Shown: positions 17,061 through 26,637 of the stretch, one piece after another | Numbering within the stretch: the first letter of the stretch is position 1 | How the letters are laid out: every line of letters starts with the position of its first letter | Assembly (NCBI GenBank): GCA_028691975.1 | Contig: JAQUYF010000001.1 | Coordinates: 16,356 to 80,355 of the forward strand | DNA length: 64,000 nucleotides | Source: Bacteroidales bacterium | GTDB taxonomy: Bacteria > Bacteroidota > Bacteroidia > Bacteroidales > UBA932 | Reading direction: 5' to 3' | Position numbers and translations under genes: made by a program | The notes under the pieces: generated by a model | The model's input: only the letters and a program-made list of their open reading frames with translations | Database searches by the model: none | What the model was told of the DNA's origin: nothing

Positions 17061-20000
17061 TTAAAGGGTTACCTCCAAGCCAAGTGAAACAGTCCTTAAA
17101 GCAGGAGTATTGTAGTAGTAGTAACCGCTTGCCTGTATTTCAGGGTCAATGTTCAGACCTGAGAAGGTCAACAGGTTGGCACCTGACAGGTAAATACGGG
17201 CATTCTGGATATTCATCTTTTGAACAAATGTCTTAGGCAGGTTGTATGAGAGTGTTAAATTCTTAAGTCTCAAATAGTCACCTTTCTTCAGATAACGGCT
17301 TGAATAGTAGTAACCGCCCTGGCTGTTGCCAACGATACGGCGAGCAACGGTAGCGTTTTTGTTGGTTTCACTCCAGGTGTCAACCTGTGATGCGGCAATG
17401 TTTTGTCCGTATGATTTATAACCGTCATTTTCAAGTTGTTCAACGCCTTCATCCCAAATGTAATGGCCGTATTTGTATGCCCAAGACATTGAAAATGAAA
17501 AGCCTTTCCAACCCAAATCGACATTAAAACCACCGTACCCCTTAGGAATGGCCGTTCTGCCCTCAAGTATGATGTTACTTGCATTGTTCCTTGTTGTTGG
17601 AGTGTAGTTGTAACCGTCAGCAGGCATTGCACTTCCTTCAGGGACAACAGTACCGTCTCTCATGATAACATCTTGATCAACGATTTCCCCTTTTTCATAC
17701 CATGAACCTTCAGCATATTGAGGCTTTCCGTTTTCAGGATTGATGCCTAAATATTCTCTTGTGCGGTATTGATAGAAAGAGTAGCCTTCCTTCCATACGT
17801 AAGGAGTGCTCACAATAGTCTCGCCCTCCTCAGAAAGGCTGAGAACCTTATTGTTAAGAGAGGCCCAGTTGAAGCCTACAGAAAGGTTGAGATCTTTCTT
17901 CTTGATAATATCGACATTGACGGCAAATTCGAAACCGGTATTGGACATCGAACCGATATTTGTCAAAGTTGATGAAAATCCTGTTGTTGAAGGAACGGTT
18001 GCATCAAGCAGCAAGTCCGTTGTCTTTTTATTGAAGTATTCGGCAGAAAAAGTAACCCTCTCAAACAAGGTCGCGTCCAGACCTATGTTCCAGTTTTTAT
18101 TTTTCTCCCATGTCAGGTCGGAGTTGGCAAGATTGGCGGGATAACTTGCTCCAGCGTCGCCATATATATCATATTCATAAACTGACATATACCCGAAGTA
18201 ATCAGAAGGAAGTGTGCCGCTGGTACCGTAAGATGCACGGATCTTACCGTCATTCAGCCATGTAACATTGCTCATAAAGTCTTCATTGCTAAACCTCCAT
18301 GATCCTGAGACTGACCAAAAATCGCCCCATCTTGACTTTTTAGCAAGTCTTGAAGAGCCGTCACGACGATAAGTGCCTGTTAAATAGTATTTTGAGGCAT
18401 AGTCATAATTCAAGCTGCTCAGGAAAGAAAGCAACCTGTCATCTCTTGAATATGAGTATCCATCCTGGAAATTAGCACCAAAAATAGACTCTGTTGCACC
18501 CATGTACGAGAAGTCGATCTTACCTACACGCGTCATGGTGTAGTGCTCTTTTTCCGCTTCCCAACCAACCATTGCGCCAATATTGTGGTCGCCGAATGAT
18601 TTGTTGAAGTTGAGGGTAGTAGAGCTTACCATTCTGTTGATATTGCGGTGTCTGTCTGACATATATCCACCGATATCGCTATAAGCGTAGAAGTTAGGGT
18701 GTCCGTACAGCCAGCCGAAACGGTCATGTACATACAGCCAGTCACTGTTTACAATGCTCTTCAATTTCAAATAGTCGGTAAAAGCATATTCAGCCCAGCC
18801 TTTCATGATCAGACGATTTTGCCATGCGTCATTGACCTGTGCATCGTATGAAGCAATAGGGTTCGTGGTGCTGAAGTTAGGGTTCATAGGTTCCAGATAG
18901 AGAGAGCCGTCGGATTTGTAGGCATAAGGCCATCTTTCCGTTAAAACGACTTTCCAGATAAAGAAAGGGTTGTCCTTGCTTGCCCAGCCGTCCTGGTGTC
19001 CATCCTGATATTGCCATGAATATTGGACAGAACCACCGACTTTCAATCTTTTGCTTACATTGAAATCAAGATTAATTGTGGTAGAGAATCTTCTCAGATA
19101 GTCGATCCTTACAACTCCCTGCTGATCGGTGTAACCTACAGATGCATAAATTTTTGACTTGTCTGTACCCCCGGAAATGCTATATTCATAGTTTTGGGCG
19201 ATACCTGTGTGGAACAGAACTTTTTCCCAATCTTTGTAGATGTATTTGCTTTCATCTTTGGAAGGGTAGTTTTCTTCAACTTTGGCAGATACGTACGAAT
19301 CGAGAGACCCGTAATTTTTCCATACGGAAGGATTATCGGTGCCATAGTTGTACCATGCCTGCCTGTGCAACTCCTCAGTTTCAGAATCTGTGGCAAGAGG
19401 ATAGTTGTTATAAGCAAAATAAGAGAAACCTGCACTTGCCTTAAATGTAGATGTCATCCTTCCTGCCTTACCTTTCTTTGTAGTGATGAGGATGACGCCA
19501 TTTGATGCACGTGAACCGTACAGTGAGGCAGCTGCCGCATCTTTCAAAATGGTGATAGACTCAACATCACTCGGGTTAAGGAAGTTCATGGCACTTGTAG
19601 AGATGTTTCCTGAAGACCAGTCACCGCTTGTTGCAGGGACTCCGTCAATAACATACAACGGCTGGTTGCCCGCATTGAATGAGCCGAAACCTCGGATGTT
19701 GATCTGAACCTCACTACCAGGCTGGCCTGAATAGGAAGCTACTTGTACACCGGGAGCTTTACCGGCAAGTACTTGTTCGAAACTGACAACCGGAGCGTCT
19801 TTGATGGCATCATCCTTAACGACGGCGGCAGAGCCGGAATAAGATCCCTTTTTAACGGTACCGTAAGCTACGACCATTATTTCGTCGAGGGCCTCGGTAT
19901 CTGGGGCTAAAGAAACGTTGATTTTTGCGCGACCGTTAACAGGAATCTGTTGATCGACAAAACCGATGGAAGAAACAACGAGGACTGCATCCGATGCAAC

Positions 20001-20186
20001 ATTGTCAAGGACATAATCTCCGTTTTCTAATGTAGCGACTCCCGTCATAGTACCCTTTACGACAACGCTGGCAAAAGGAATTGGGGAACCGTCTGCAGAA
20101 GATGTCACCTTACCGGTAACTCTTGTTTGCGCGAATGCGATATTGCAAGACAATAAGGCTAACGCAATAAGTAAGATTTTCTTCAT
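17061..20186 (-). CDS. SusC/RagA family TonB-dependent outer-membrane transporter
   Basis: 1041 residues. Signal peptide (to CNIAFAQ), carboxypeptidase-regulatory-like beta domain (about 22-105), plug domain (about 120-230) with the SusC signature around LYVIDGVP and ITILKDAAAASLYGSRASNG, then a 22-strand-type barrel. It imports bulky substrates using TonB energy together with the downstream SusD. There is no N-terminal STN (sigma-signalling) extension, so ECF-sigma control through this protein is not expected. Bases 20053-20120 are shared with the divergent SusC gene as a 68-bp inverted repeat. Confidence 0.96.
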   Translation of the reverse strand: MKKILLIALALLSCNIAFAQTRVTGKVTSSADGSPIPFASVVVKGTMTGVATLENGDYVLDNVASDAVLVVSSIGFVDQQIPVNGRAKINVSLAPDTEALDEIMVVAYGTVKKGSYSGSAAVVKDDAIKDAPVVSFEQVLAGKAPGVQVASYSGQPGSEVQINIRGFGSFNAGNQPLYVIDGVPATSGDWSSGNISTSAMNFLNPSDVESITILKDAAAASLYGSRASNGVILITTKKGKAGRMTSTFKASAGFSYFAYNNYPLATDSETEELHRQAWYNYGTDNPSVWKNYGSLDSYVSAKVEENYPSKDESKYIYKDWEKVLFHTGIAQNYEYSISGGTDKSKIYASVGYTDQQGVVRIDYLRRFSTTINLDFNVSKRLKVGGSVQYSWQYQDGHQDGWASKDNPFFIWKVVLTERWPYAYKSDGSLYLEPMNPNFSTTNPIASYDAQVNDAWQNRLIMKGWAEYAFTDYLKLKSIVNSDWLYVHDRFGWLYGHPNFYAYSDIGGYMSDRHRNINRMVSSTTLNFNKSFGDHNIGAMVGWEAEKEHYTMTRVGKIDFSYMGATESIFGANFQDGYSYSRDDRLLSFLSSLNYDYASKYYLTGTYRRDGSSRLAKKSRWGDFWSVSGSWRFSNEDFMSNVTWLNDGKIRASYGTSGTLPSDYFGYMSVYEYDIYGDAGASYPANLANSDLTWEKNKNWNIGLDATLFERVTFSAEYFNKKTTDLLLDATVPSTTGFSSTLTNIGSMSNTGFEFAVNVDIIKKKDLNLSVGFNWASLNNKVLSLSEEGETIVSTPYVWKEGYSFYQYRTREYLGINPENGKPQYAEGSWYEKGEIVDQDVIMRDGTVVPEGSAMPADGYNYTPTTRNNASNIILEGRTAIPKGYGGFNVDLGWKGFSFSMSWAYKYGHYIWDEGVEQLENDGYKSYGQNIAASQVDTWSETNKNATVARRIVGNSQGGYYYSSRYLKKGDYLRLKNLTLSYNLPKTFVQKMNIQNARIYLSGANLLTFSGLNIDPEIQASGYYYYNTPALRTVSLGLEVTL
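20053..20120 (-). repeat. Inverted repeat copy A, 68 bp, in 5' coding end of minus-strand susC
   Basis: Reverse complement matches 20491-20558 in 67 of 68 positions (mismatch at 20070 against 20541): 50 identical bases, one difference, 17 identical bases. It begins at about codon 23, just after the signal peptide. The coding sequences diverge at both ends, including at silent sites. Confidence 0.95.
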
Positions 20187-20234
20187 AGATAGTTTTAAAA
20201 GTGAATAGTAGTTTAGTGTTATTTCTAACTACTA

Positions 20235-20242
20235 CAAATTTA
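20235..20242 (-). promoter_or_regulatory. Possible -7 element of the minus-strand SusCD operon
   Basis: Minus-strand TAAATTTG fits TAnnTTTG, 48 nt before the ATG at 20186. A convincing -33 element is not seen. Confidence 0.45.
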
Positions 20243-20323
20243 TATAAAAAATATTCTTTAATTGTACTTCACTGCAACTTTTTTTTAAAATATCCCTTTT
20301 GCTATCATTTTTGCACATAAAAC

Positions 20324-20353
20324 TTGCTTTTACAAAAACAATCGCTAAATTTA
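20324..20353 (+). promoter_or_regulatory. Possible promoter of the plus-strand SusCD operon
   Basis: TTG at 20324-20326, exactly 19 nt, then TAAATTTA at 20346-20353 (one base from TAnnTTTG). It leaves a leader of about 65 nt before the ATG at 20425. Confidence 0.5.
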
Positions 20354-20424
20354 CACTTCGGTTTCAAAGAAATCGTACGTAATAAACACATTAATACTTT
20401 AATTAACTAACAAAAAACTATTCT

Positions 20425-23400
20425 ATGAAGAAATTCATGCTAATTGTGCTTACGGTGTTGTTATGCAATATCGCTTTTGCACAGACGAAGGTTACCGGTA
20501 AGGTGACATCTTCTGCAGACGGTTCCCCAATTCCTTTTGCGAGCGTTGTCGTAAAGGGCACCATGATGGGAGTAGCCACACTGGAGAATGGAAATTACAC
20601 ACTGGATAATGTTCCGGCCAATGCAACTCTCATTTTCTCTTCCATCGGTTTTGTTGATCAGGAGATCGCAATAGGTGGAAGAGCAGTTGTAAATTGTGCT
20701 CTTGCTCCTGACTCTGAAGCTCTTGACGAGGTTATGATCGTAGCTTACGGTACAGCCAAGAAGGGGACTTATACAGGTGCTGCTTCAGTTGTAAAACAGG
20801 ATGCTATCAAGGATATGCCTTCTGTTTCATTTGAACAGGCTTTGGGTGGTAAGGTTGCCGGTATGCAGGTAACTACTACATCAGGTCAGGCCGGTTCATC
20901 TTCAGCCATCCGTATCCGCGGTATCGGCTCTATGAACGCATCTAACGAACCTTTGTATGTAATCGATGGTGTCCCTGTTATCTCCGGTGATTCAGGCCAA
21001 ATGGGAGATTACCTTTATACTACAAACAACGTTATGGCTTCATTGAACCCGTCAGATATAGCCTCCATCACTGTATTGAAAGATGCTGCCGCTTCTGCTT
21101 TGTACGGTTCACGCGCAGCTAACGGCGTTATTCTTGTTAATACCAAGAGAGGTATTGAAGGTAAGCCGACTGTCTCGTTCAAGGCATCCGTAGGTATTAC
21201 TCCTTCGTGGGCAACAGACAACTACGAGACTGCTTCCGTACAGGAGAATGTTAATATGCTATATATGGTTTTCCATGATTATCGTACATCTAACGGCAGA
21301 ACAGAGGCTGATGCCAATGCATACGCTTTGAGACAGTTGAATAGTAAATGGAATCAGTTTGGATATGACTTCACTACCAATGGCACAGGCTTATATGACA
21401 ATGTTAATATTAAAGGCAGAACCGATGGTGTTGAAAATCATGATGGCATCTATTTCAATTGGGATGATGCCTATTTCAGAACAGCAGTTTATCAGACTTA
21501 TGACGTATCAGTCAGCGGTGGAACAGATAAGACTAATTACTACACATCGCTGTCATATACTAAAGATCAAGGTAGAGTTTATGTAAATGAGTTTGACCGT
21601 ATTTCAGGTCGTGTCAATGTTTCTCAAAAAGTAGGTAAGGCTATAGAGTTTACAACAAATGTTGCTGTTTCAAGCACTGATAAGAGTGGTTACAACGATA
21701 CCCGCAGTACCACAGGTAACTATTTCATGCAGACAAGAAACTTATTGTGGCCTGTTTACTGGCCTACCGATTACAAGACTGGTGATCCTTGGACGGCAAG
21801 ATATGCCAGTTTGGCTCAGAACATGTTGTATTACAATGATTATTGGGACAACAGTTCCAAGACTTTAAAACTTTCTGTAAGCGAAACGTTGGGCATCAAA
21901 TTTACCGACTGGTTGAATTTACGCTCAATCTTCTCTTATGATGATACAAGAGTCAGAGATCATGTTTACTACAGTGCAGAGCACTTCAATGGCAGTTCGG
22001 TTAACGGGTCCGTTACGGAGATGAGTACTAATTATACTAAACTTGTATCTTCTACTACTTTGAATTTCAACAAAGAATTTGGTAAGAGCAATGTCAGTGC
22101 CCTTGTCGGTTTTGAAGCAGAAAGAAACAATACTGACTTTATGCGTGCTTCAGGTGAAGATCTTCCTGTAAGTGCTCTTCAAACGGTAGCTACAGCAGGT
22201 ACTCTTGATGCTAATGCTTACTATTGGGGCAACTCAATGGTTTCAATCCTTTCACGTGCAGAATACAATTACGACAATAAATATTATGCATCAGCTTCTT
22301 ATCGTCGTGACGGTTCTTCCCGTTTAGGTGATACATCTCGCTGGGGTAACTTCTGGTCAGTTGCAGGTTCTTGGAGAATCAGCAACGAGGAGTTTATGAA
22401 GAGCCAGGATGTTATTAGCAACTTGCGTCTGAGAGCATCTTATGGTGTTAACGGTACTCTACCTTCAAGCAACTACGGATGGCGTTCATTGGCAGGTTAC
22501 TCGTATAAATATATGGAATCTCCGGGTGGAGCGTTGATTAATGCTGCAGACTCAAATTTGTCATGGGAGACCAGTTATACCTCCAATGTGGCTTTGGAAT
22601 TCGGCTTGTTTGACAACAGACTCACAGGGACTGTTGAATACTTCAATAGAGATTCTAAAGATTTGTTGCAGGACGTTCCTATTTCATATATCACAGGATT
22701 CAGTTCTACACTTCAAAACGTGGGTGAAATTAACAACCATGGTGTTGAAATTGAAATAGGTGGCGATATCATTAAGACCTCAAAATTTAGATGGAGTGCA
22801 AGTGTTAACGCTTCTTTCCTGAAATCAACAGTTACCAAGTTGTATGACGGTCAGGATATTATCTGGACTGATCCTACCGGCGGAGATGCGAGAGCTTACT
22901 ATATCTACAGAGAAGGCGAATCTACTTTGGCTTTCTGGGGTAGAGAATGGGCAGGTGTTGATTCTAAAAATGGAGCCAACATTTGGTATTCAAACAATGA
23001 TAATGCCGACTATACCATCGATGGACGTAATGTCGTTTATGACTTTAATGATGCTGATGAGACCATTATCGGTAATGCCAATCCTATTGCATTCGGAGGT
23101 ATCAATACAGATGTTGAATGGAATGGTATCTCATTGGGATTGAACTTCAATTACAAGATTGGCGGAGACCTGATGGACGGTGCTTCACGCGACGTTGCTG
23201 ATGACGGTTACTATTGGAACCGTATCAGGAGTGCATATTACTACAATAATATGTGGACTGAAACCAACACCAGCGGTACTCAGCCTAAGATTAGAGGTAC
23301 AGACCTTGAAGACTCAATAGAAAGAAGCAGCCGTCACTTGTGGAATGCTTCATACTTGAGACTGAAGACTATCACTTTAGCTTACAAAATTCCTACGAAT

Positions 23401-23571
23401 GTTGTTAAGAAAGTTGGTCTTTCAGGTGCCAGAGTATATTTCAACGGAGGTAACCTGCTTACTTTCTCCAAATATAAAATTGCTGATCCAGAGGTTAATG
23501 AATACGGTACAAGAGGTTGGGAAACACCTATTGGTAAGACTTATACCTTCGGTATTGAATTAAATTTCTAA
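20425..23571 (+). CDS. SusC/RagA family TonB-dependent outer-membrane transporter
   Basis: 1048 residues, a paralogue of the divergent minus-strand SusC. Same architecture: signal peptide (ending NIAFAQ), regulatory-like beta domain (about 22-105), plug with LYVIDGVPVISGDSGQMGD and ITVLKDAAASALYGSRAANG, then the barrel ending in YTFGIELNF, a typical aromatic C-terminus. The first ~110 residues are much more alike between the two paralogues than the barrels, so they probably import different substrates. Followed 7 nt later by its SusD. Terminated at 25089-25119. Confidence 0.96.
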   Translation: MKKFMLIVLTVLLCNIAFAQTKVTGKVTSSADGSPIPFASVVVKGTMMGVATLENGNYTLDNVPANATLIFSSIGFVDQEIAIGGRAVVNCALAPDSEALDEVMIVAYGTAKKGTYTGAASVVKQDAIKDMPSVSFEQALGGKVAGMQVTTTSGQAGSSSAIRIRGIGSMNASNEPLYVIDGVPVISGDSGQMGDYLYTTNNVMASLNPSDIASITVLKDAAASALYGSRAANGVILVNTKRGIEGKPTVSFKASVGITPSWATDNYETASVQENVNMLYMVFHDYRTSNGRTEADANAYALRQLNSKWNQFGYDFTTNGTGLYDNVNIKGRTDGVENHDGIYFNWDDAYFRTAVYQTYDVSVSGGTDKTNYYTSLSYTKDQGRVYVNEFDRISGRVNVSQKVGKAIEFTTNVAVSSTDKSGYNDTRSTTGNYFMQTRNLLWPVYWPTDYKTGDPWTARYASLAQNMLYYNDYWDNSSKTLKLSVSETLGIKFTDWLNLRSIFSYDDTRVRDHVYYSAEHFNGSSVNGSVTEMSTNYTKLVSSTTLNFNKEFGKSNVSALVGFEAERNNTDFMRASGEDLPVSALQTVATAGTLDANAYYWGNSMVSILSRAEYNYDNKYYASASYRRDGSSRLGDTSRWGNFWSVAGSWRISNEEFMKSQDVISNLRLRASYGVNGTLPSSNYGWRSLAGYSYKYMESPGGALINAADSNLSWETSYTSNVALEFGLFDNRLTGTVEYFNRDSKDLLQDVPISYITGFSSTLQNVGEINNHGVEIEIGGDIIKTSKFRWSASVNASFLKSTVTKLYDGQDIIWTDPTGGDARAYYIYREGESTLAFWGREWAGVDSKNGANIWYSNNDNADYTIDGRNVVYDFNDADETIIGNANPIAFGGINTDVEWNGISLGLNFNYKIGGDLMDGASRDVADDGYYWNRIRSAYYYNNMWTETNTSGTQPKIRGTDLEDSIERSSRHLWNASYLRLKTITLAYKIPTNVVKKVGLSGARVYFNGGNLLTFSKYKIADPEVNEYGTRGWETPIGKTYTFGIELNF
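20491..20558 (+). repeat. Inverted repeat copy B, 68 bp, in 5' coding end of plus-strand susC
   Basis: Partner of 20053-20120, oriented in the opposite direction, with 370 bp between the copies. That spacer holds both signal-peptide coding regions and both promoters. Confidence 0.95.
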
Positions 23572-23578
23572 TCTATAA

Positions 23579-25063
23579 ATGAATATTAATATGAAAAAGA
23601 TAAATATCATACTTGCATTTGTTTGTATCTTGGCTTTTACATCTTGTTCTGAATTCTTGAATGTAGAGCCGAGTAACCAGGCAGATTCTTCTACCTCTAT
23701 TCAGAGCGCAGCCGATGCAGAGGTTATGATCAATGGACTTATGCGCAAGTTGACAAGTTCAAGCTACTTAGGTAGAGATTTCCTCCTATACGGAGATGCC
23801 AAGGGTGGAGACCTTACTATTTTCACTGCCGGTTTCGGTGGCAATGATCTCTATTATTTCAGCCATTCGCAGACAAGTAATGCCCGTTCAGGTTTTTGGT
23901 CAGTGGGTTATAACTGCCTGCTTCAGGCAAATAACATTATTGCAAATATCAATGCTTTGAAAGCTGCCGGAACTACTGAGGATCTTGATGATTTCCTGGG
24001 ACAGGCCTTGACCGTCAGAGCTATGATTCATTTTGACTTGGTTCGTCTTTACGGTAAGCCGTACAATATGGAGAAGGGAAGCTACGGTGTTCCTGTTGTC
24101 ACTGCTCCTGTTGACGCGAAGGCAAGATTGCTTCGTAATACTGTTGAAGAGGTTTATACTCAAGTTGTTGCCGACCTACAGGCTGCAGCTCCGCTGCTTC
24201 CGAACGGTGTCAATGACGGCTACATTAATTACTATGCCAATCAGGCACTCCTTTCAAGAGTTTATCTTTATATGGAAAACTATTCGGGAGCACTGGCTGC
24301 TGCACAAAATGTAATTAACAGTGGTAAATATTCACTTTATACTCCTTCTAAGTGGGTTGCTTCATGGGCTTCACAGTTCGGTTCAGAGTCAATCTTCGAG
24401 CTTGGCGTGTATGTTAATGAGGCTGACCTTGGGACTTCTTCTCCAGGCTGCTATCTCAGACGTAAAGGACATGGTTCGTCAAGTATTAACGGTAACTTCA
24501 TGGCCAGCCAGTATTGGTTGAAGATTATGGGTGCCAATGACGTTCGTTGGGGCGTTATGGATTGGGACCAGGCAACGGATGATGCCGGTAATTATAACCA
24601 TAAGGGTGCATGCTATAAATATAGCGGAAGTATCAATTTGGCAGGTGACGGTAAAGGCAGCAGCACAGCTGTTAATATCAAAGTTATTCGCCTTTCAGAG
24701 GTTTATCTTATCGCTGCAGAGGCTGCTCTTCAGACAGGCAATAAGGCCCAGGCCGCTACTTATCTGAATGCTATCAGCCAAAGAGATCCTGACGTGGCTG
24801 CTTATACCTCAAGTACAGTTTCAGTTGACGCTATTCTTCTTGAGAGAAGAAAAGAGTTGTTCTGCGAAGGTCAGTTGTTCCACGATATGTGCCGTCTCAA
24901 CAAGACGATCACATTTGACGATGACTACTTCGGCAATGGTACGACTTCTCCGTATAGAGAGCTTACTATTGACAGAACATTCTACAGATGTCGTCTTCCT
25001 ATCTGTCAGGATGAGATCAATGCCAACCCTGATATTGCTGCTCAACAGAATCCGGGTTATTAG
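23579..25063 (+). CDS. SusD/RagB family nutrient-binding lipoprotein
   Basis: 494 residues from 23579; a second ATG at 23591 (MKKINIILAFVCILAFTSCS) gives a more usual lipoprotein signal and may be the true start. Cys of FTSC is the likely lipid site. SusD scaffold marks include FLNVEPSNQADSS, LTVRAMIHFDLVRLYGKPYN and LLERRKELFCEGQLFHDMCR. Partner of the SusC gene ending 7 nt upstream; together they form a surface 'pedal-bin' importer. Substrate unknown; the nearest downstream genes degrade histidine, but a terminator and a separate promoter lie between. Confidence 0.94.
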   Translation: MNINMKKINIILAFVCILAFTSCSEFLNVEPSNQADSSTSIQSAADAEVMINGLMRKLTSSSYLGRDFLLYGDAKGGDLTIFTAGFGGNDLYYFSHSQTSNARSGFWSVGYNCLLQANNIIANINALKAAGTTEDLDDFLGQALTVRAMIHFDLVRLYGKPYNMEKGSYGVPVVTAPVDAKARLLRNTVEEVYTQVVADLQAAAPLLPNGVNDGYINYYANQALLSRVYLYMENYSGALAAAQNVINSGKYSLYTPSKWVASWASQFGSESIFELGVYVNEADLGTSSPGCYLRRKGHGSSSINGNFMASQYWLKIMGANDVRWGVMDWDQATDDAGNYNHKGACYKYSGSINLAGDGKGSSTAVNIKVIRLSEVYLIAAEAALQTGNKAQAATYLNAISQRDPDVAAYTSSTVSVDAILLERRKELFCEGQLFHDMCRLNKTITFDDDYFGNGTTSPYRELTIDRTFYRCRLPICQDEINANPDIAAQQNPGY

Positions 25064-25088
25064 GATTTTGCAATAATAATATTAAATC

Positions 25089-25119
25089 AGCCGATTGAAG
25101 TAATTCAGTCGGCTTTTTT
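25089..25119 (+). terminator. Terminator after the plus-strand SusCD operon
   Basis: AGCCGATTGAA (25089-25099), GTAA loop, TTCAGTCGGCT (25104-25114) with one G-U pair, then a T-run to 25119. A strong intrinsic terminator that separates SusCD from hutH. Confidence 0.92.
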
Positions 25120-25121
25120 AC

Positions 25122-25129
25122 TATATTTG
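25122..25129 (+). promoter_or_regulatory. -7 element of the hut operon
   Basis: TATATTTG just after the terminator T-run and 18 nt before the hutH ATG at 25148. The in-frame TTG at 25127 overlaps it and is not a start. No clear -33 match. Confidence 0.55.
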
Positions 25130-25147
25130 CAGCAAATTATAACTTTT

Positions 25148-26629
25148 ATGAGCATTTTTAATATTGATGATAAGATTCATTGCCTTTCCGATGTGAAACT
25201 GTTACTTGACTTTGATTGCAAGATAGTACTCGGAGAGGAATCCAAACAGAGAATAATCAAGTGTCGTGAATATCTCGACAGGAAGATGGACATACAACTC
25301 GAGCCTATTTACGGTATTACGACAGGCTTCGGTTCGCTTTGCAATGTTTCCATTGAGCCGGAAAACCTCTCTCAGCTGCAGACTAACCTGGTTATGTCTC
25401 ATGCTTGCGGGGTTGGAGACGAGGTCTCGACAGAGATTGTAAAGCTTATGATAGCCTTCAAGATTAAGTCACTTGCATACGGCTATTCAGGCGTCCGTTT
25501 AGAGACGGTTCAAAGACTTGTAGATTTTTTTAATAACAGGATATATCCGGTGGTCTATTCTCAAGGTTCATTAGGGGCTTCAGGTGATTTGGCGCCGTTG
25601 GCAAATATGTCCCTTCCTCTTCTTGGGATGGGAGAAGTGAATTACCAGGGCAAGAGATATACCGGAGAAGAGATTAATGAGATGTTCGGCTGGCAGCCGC
25701 TTAAACTTGCTTCGAAAGAGGGACTTGCTCTCTTGAACGGGACTCAGTTTATGCTGGCACACAGTATTTGGTGCATTTATCACGCAAAGCGTCTTTCTGC
25801 TCTTGCCGACAAGATTGCAGCTCTTTCTCTTGATGCTTTCGACGGGCGAAAGGAGCCTTTTACTCCGGGAGTCCATGAGATTCGTCCACATTCAGGTCAG
25901 ATTGCTACCGCTGAAATGATGAATATCTATTTGGAAGGAAGCCAGATAATGGAGCAGTCCAAAAAGGCGGTTCAGGACCCGTATTCTTTCAGATGTATAC
26001 CTCAGGTACATGGTGCGGCCAAAGATGCTCTTTCCCATATAGAAGGGGTTTTTACGACAGAATTAAATTCTGCGACTGACAATCCGACCATTCTTCCGGA
26101 TGAGGATTTGATTGTTTCGGCGGGTAATTTCCACGGGGAGCCACTGGCTATCAATTTGGACTTCCTGTCGATCGCTATGGCTGAGTTGGGAAGTATTTCC
26201 GAAAGGAGAACTTACCAGCTGATATCTGGTAAACGGGGACTTCCATCATTTCTTGTAGCTCATTCGGGCTTAAATTCGGGATTTATGATACCTCAATATG
26301 TGGCAGCTTCTATTGTGAGCCAGAATAAGCAGTTGTGTATGCCTGCTTCAGTTGATACGATTGACTCTTCGCAGGGCCAGGAAGACCATGTAAGTATGGG
26401 GGCTAATGCTGCTACCAAGTGTATGAAAGTGGTTCAGAATGTGGAAAAGGTGCTTGCGATAGAGCTTATGAATGCAGCTCAGGCGCTTGAGTTCCGCCGG
26501 CCGTTGAAGACTTCTCCGATTCTCGAGGATTTTGTTGCAGAGTACCGGGAAGTTGTGCCTTTCATTGAAGAGGATCAGGTAATGTACACACACATACAGC
26601 GTTCTGTCCTGTTTTTACACAACCAATAG
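25148..26629 (+). CDS. hutH: Histidine ammonia-lyase
   Basis: 493 residues from the ATG at 25148. Converts L-histidine to trans-urocanate and ammonia, the first step of histidine degradation; cytoplasmic tetramer. The self-made MIO electrophile forms from A144-S145-G146 within GSLGASGDLAPLANMS, and YGITTGFGSL supplies the catalytic Tyr region. Other family blocks: NGTQFML, QDPYSFRC and SATDNPTI. First gene of an operon with hutI, an MBL-fold hydrolase and ftcD; 8 nt separate it from hutI. Confidence 0.96.
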   Translation: MSIFNIDDKIHCLSDVKLLLDFDCKIVLGEESKQRIIKCREYLDRKMDIQLEPIYGITTGFGSLCNVSIEPENLSQLQTNLVMSHACGVGDEVSTEIVKLMIAFKIKSLAYGYSGVRLETVQRLVDFFNNRIYPVVYSQGSLGASGDLAPLANMSLPLLGMGEVNYQGKRYTGEEINEMFGWQPLKLASKEGLALLNGTQFMLAHSIWCIYHAKRLSALADKIAALSLDAFDGRKEPFTPGVHEIRPHSGQIATAEMMNIYLEGSQIMEQSKKAVQDPYSFRCIPQVHGAAKDALSHIEGVFTTELNSATDNPTILPDEDLIVSAGNFHGEPLAINLDFLSIAMAELGSISERRTYQLISGKRGLPSFLVAHSGLNSGFMIPQYVAASIVSQNKQLCMPASVDTIDSSQGQEDHVSMGANAATKCMKVVQNVEKVLAIELMNAAQALEFRRPLKTSPILEDFVAEYREVVPFIEEDQVMYTHIQRSVLFLHNQ

Positions 26630-26637
26630 GGGCATAT

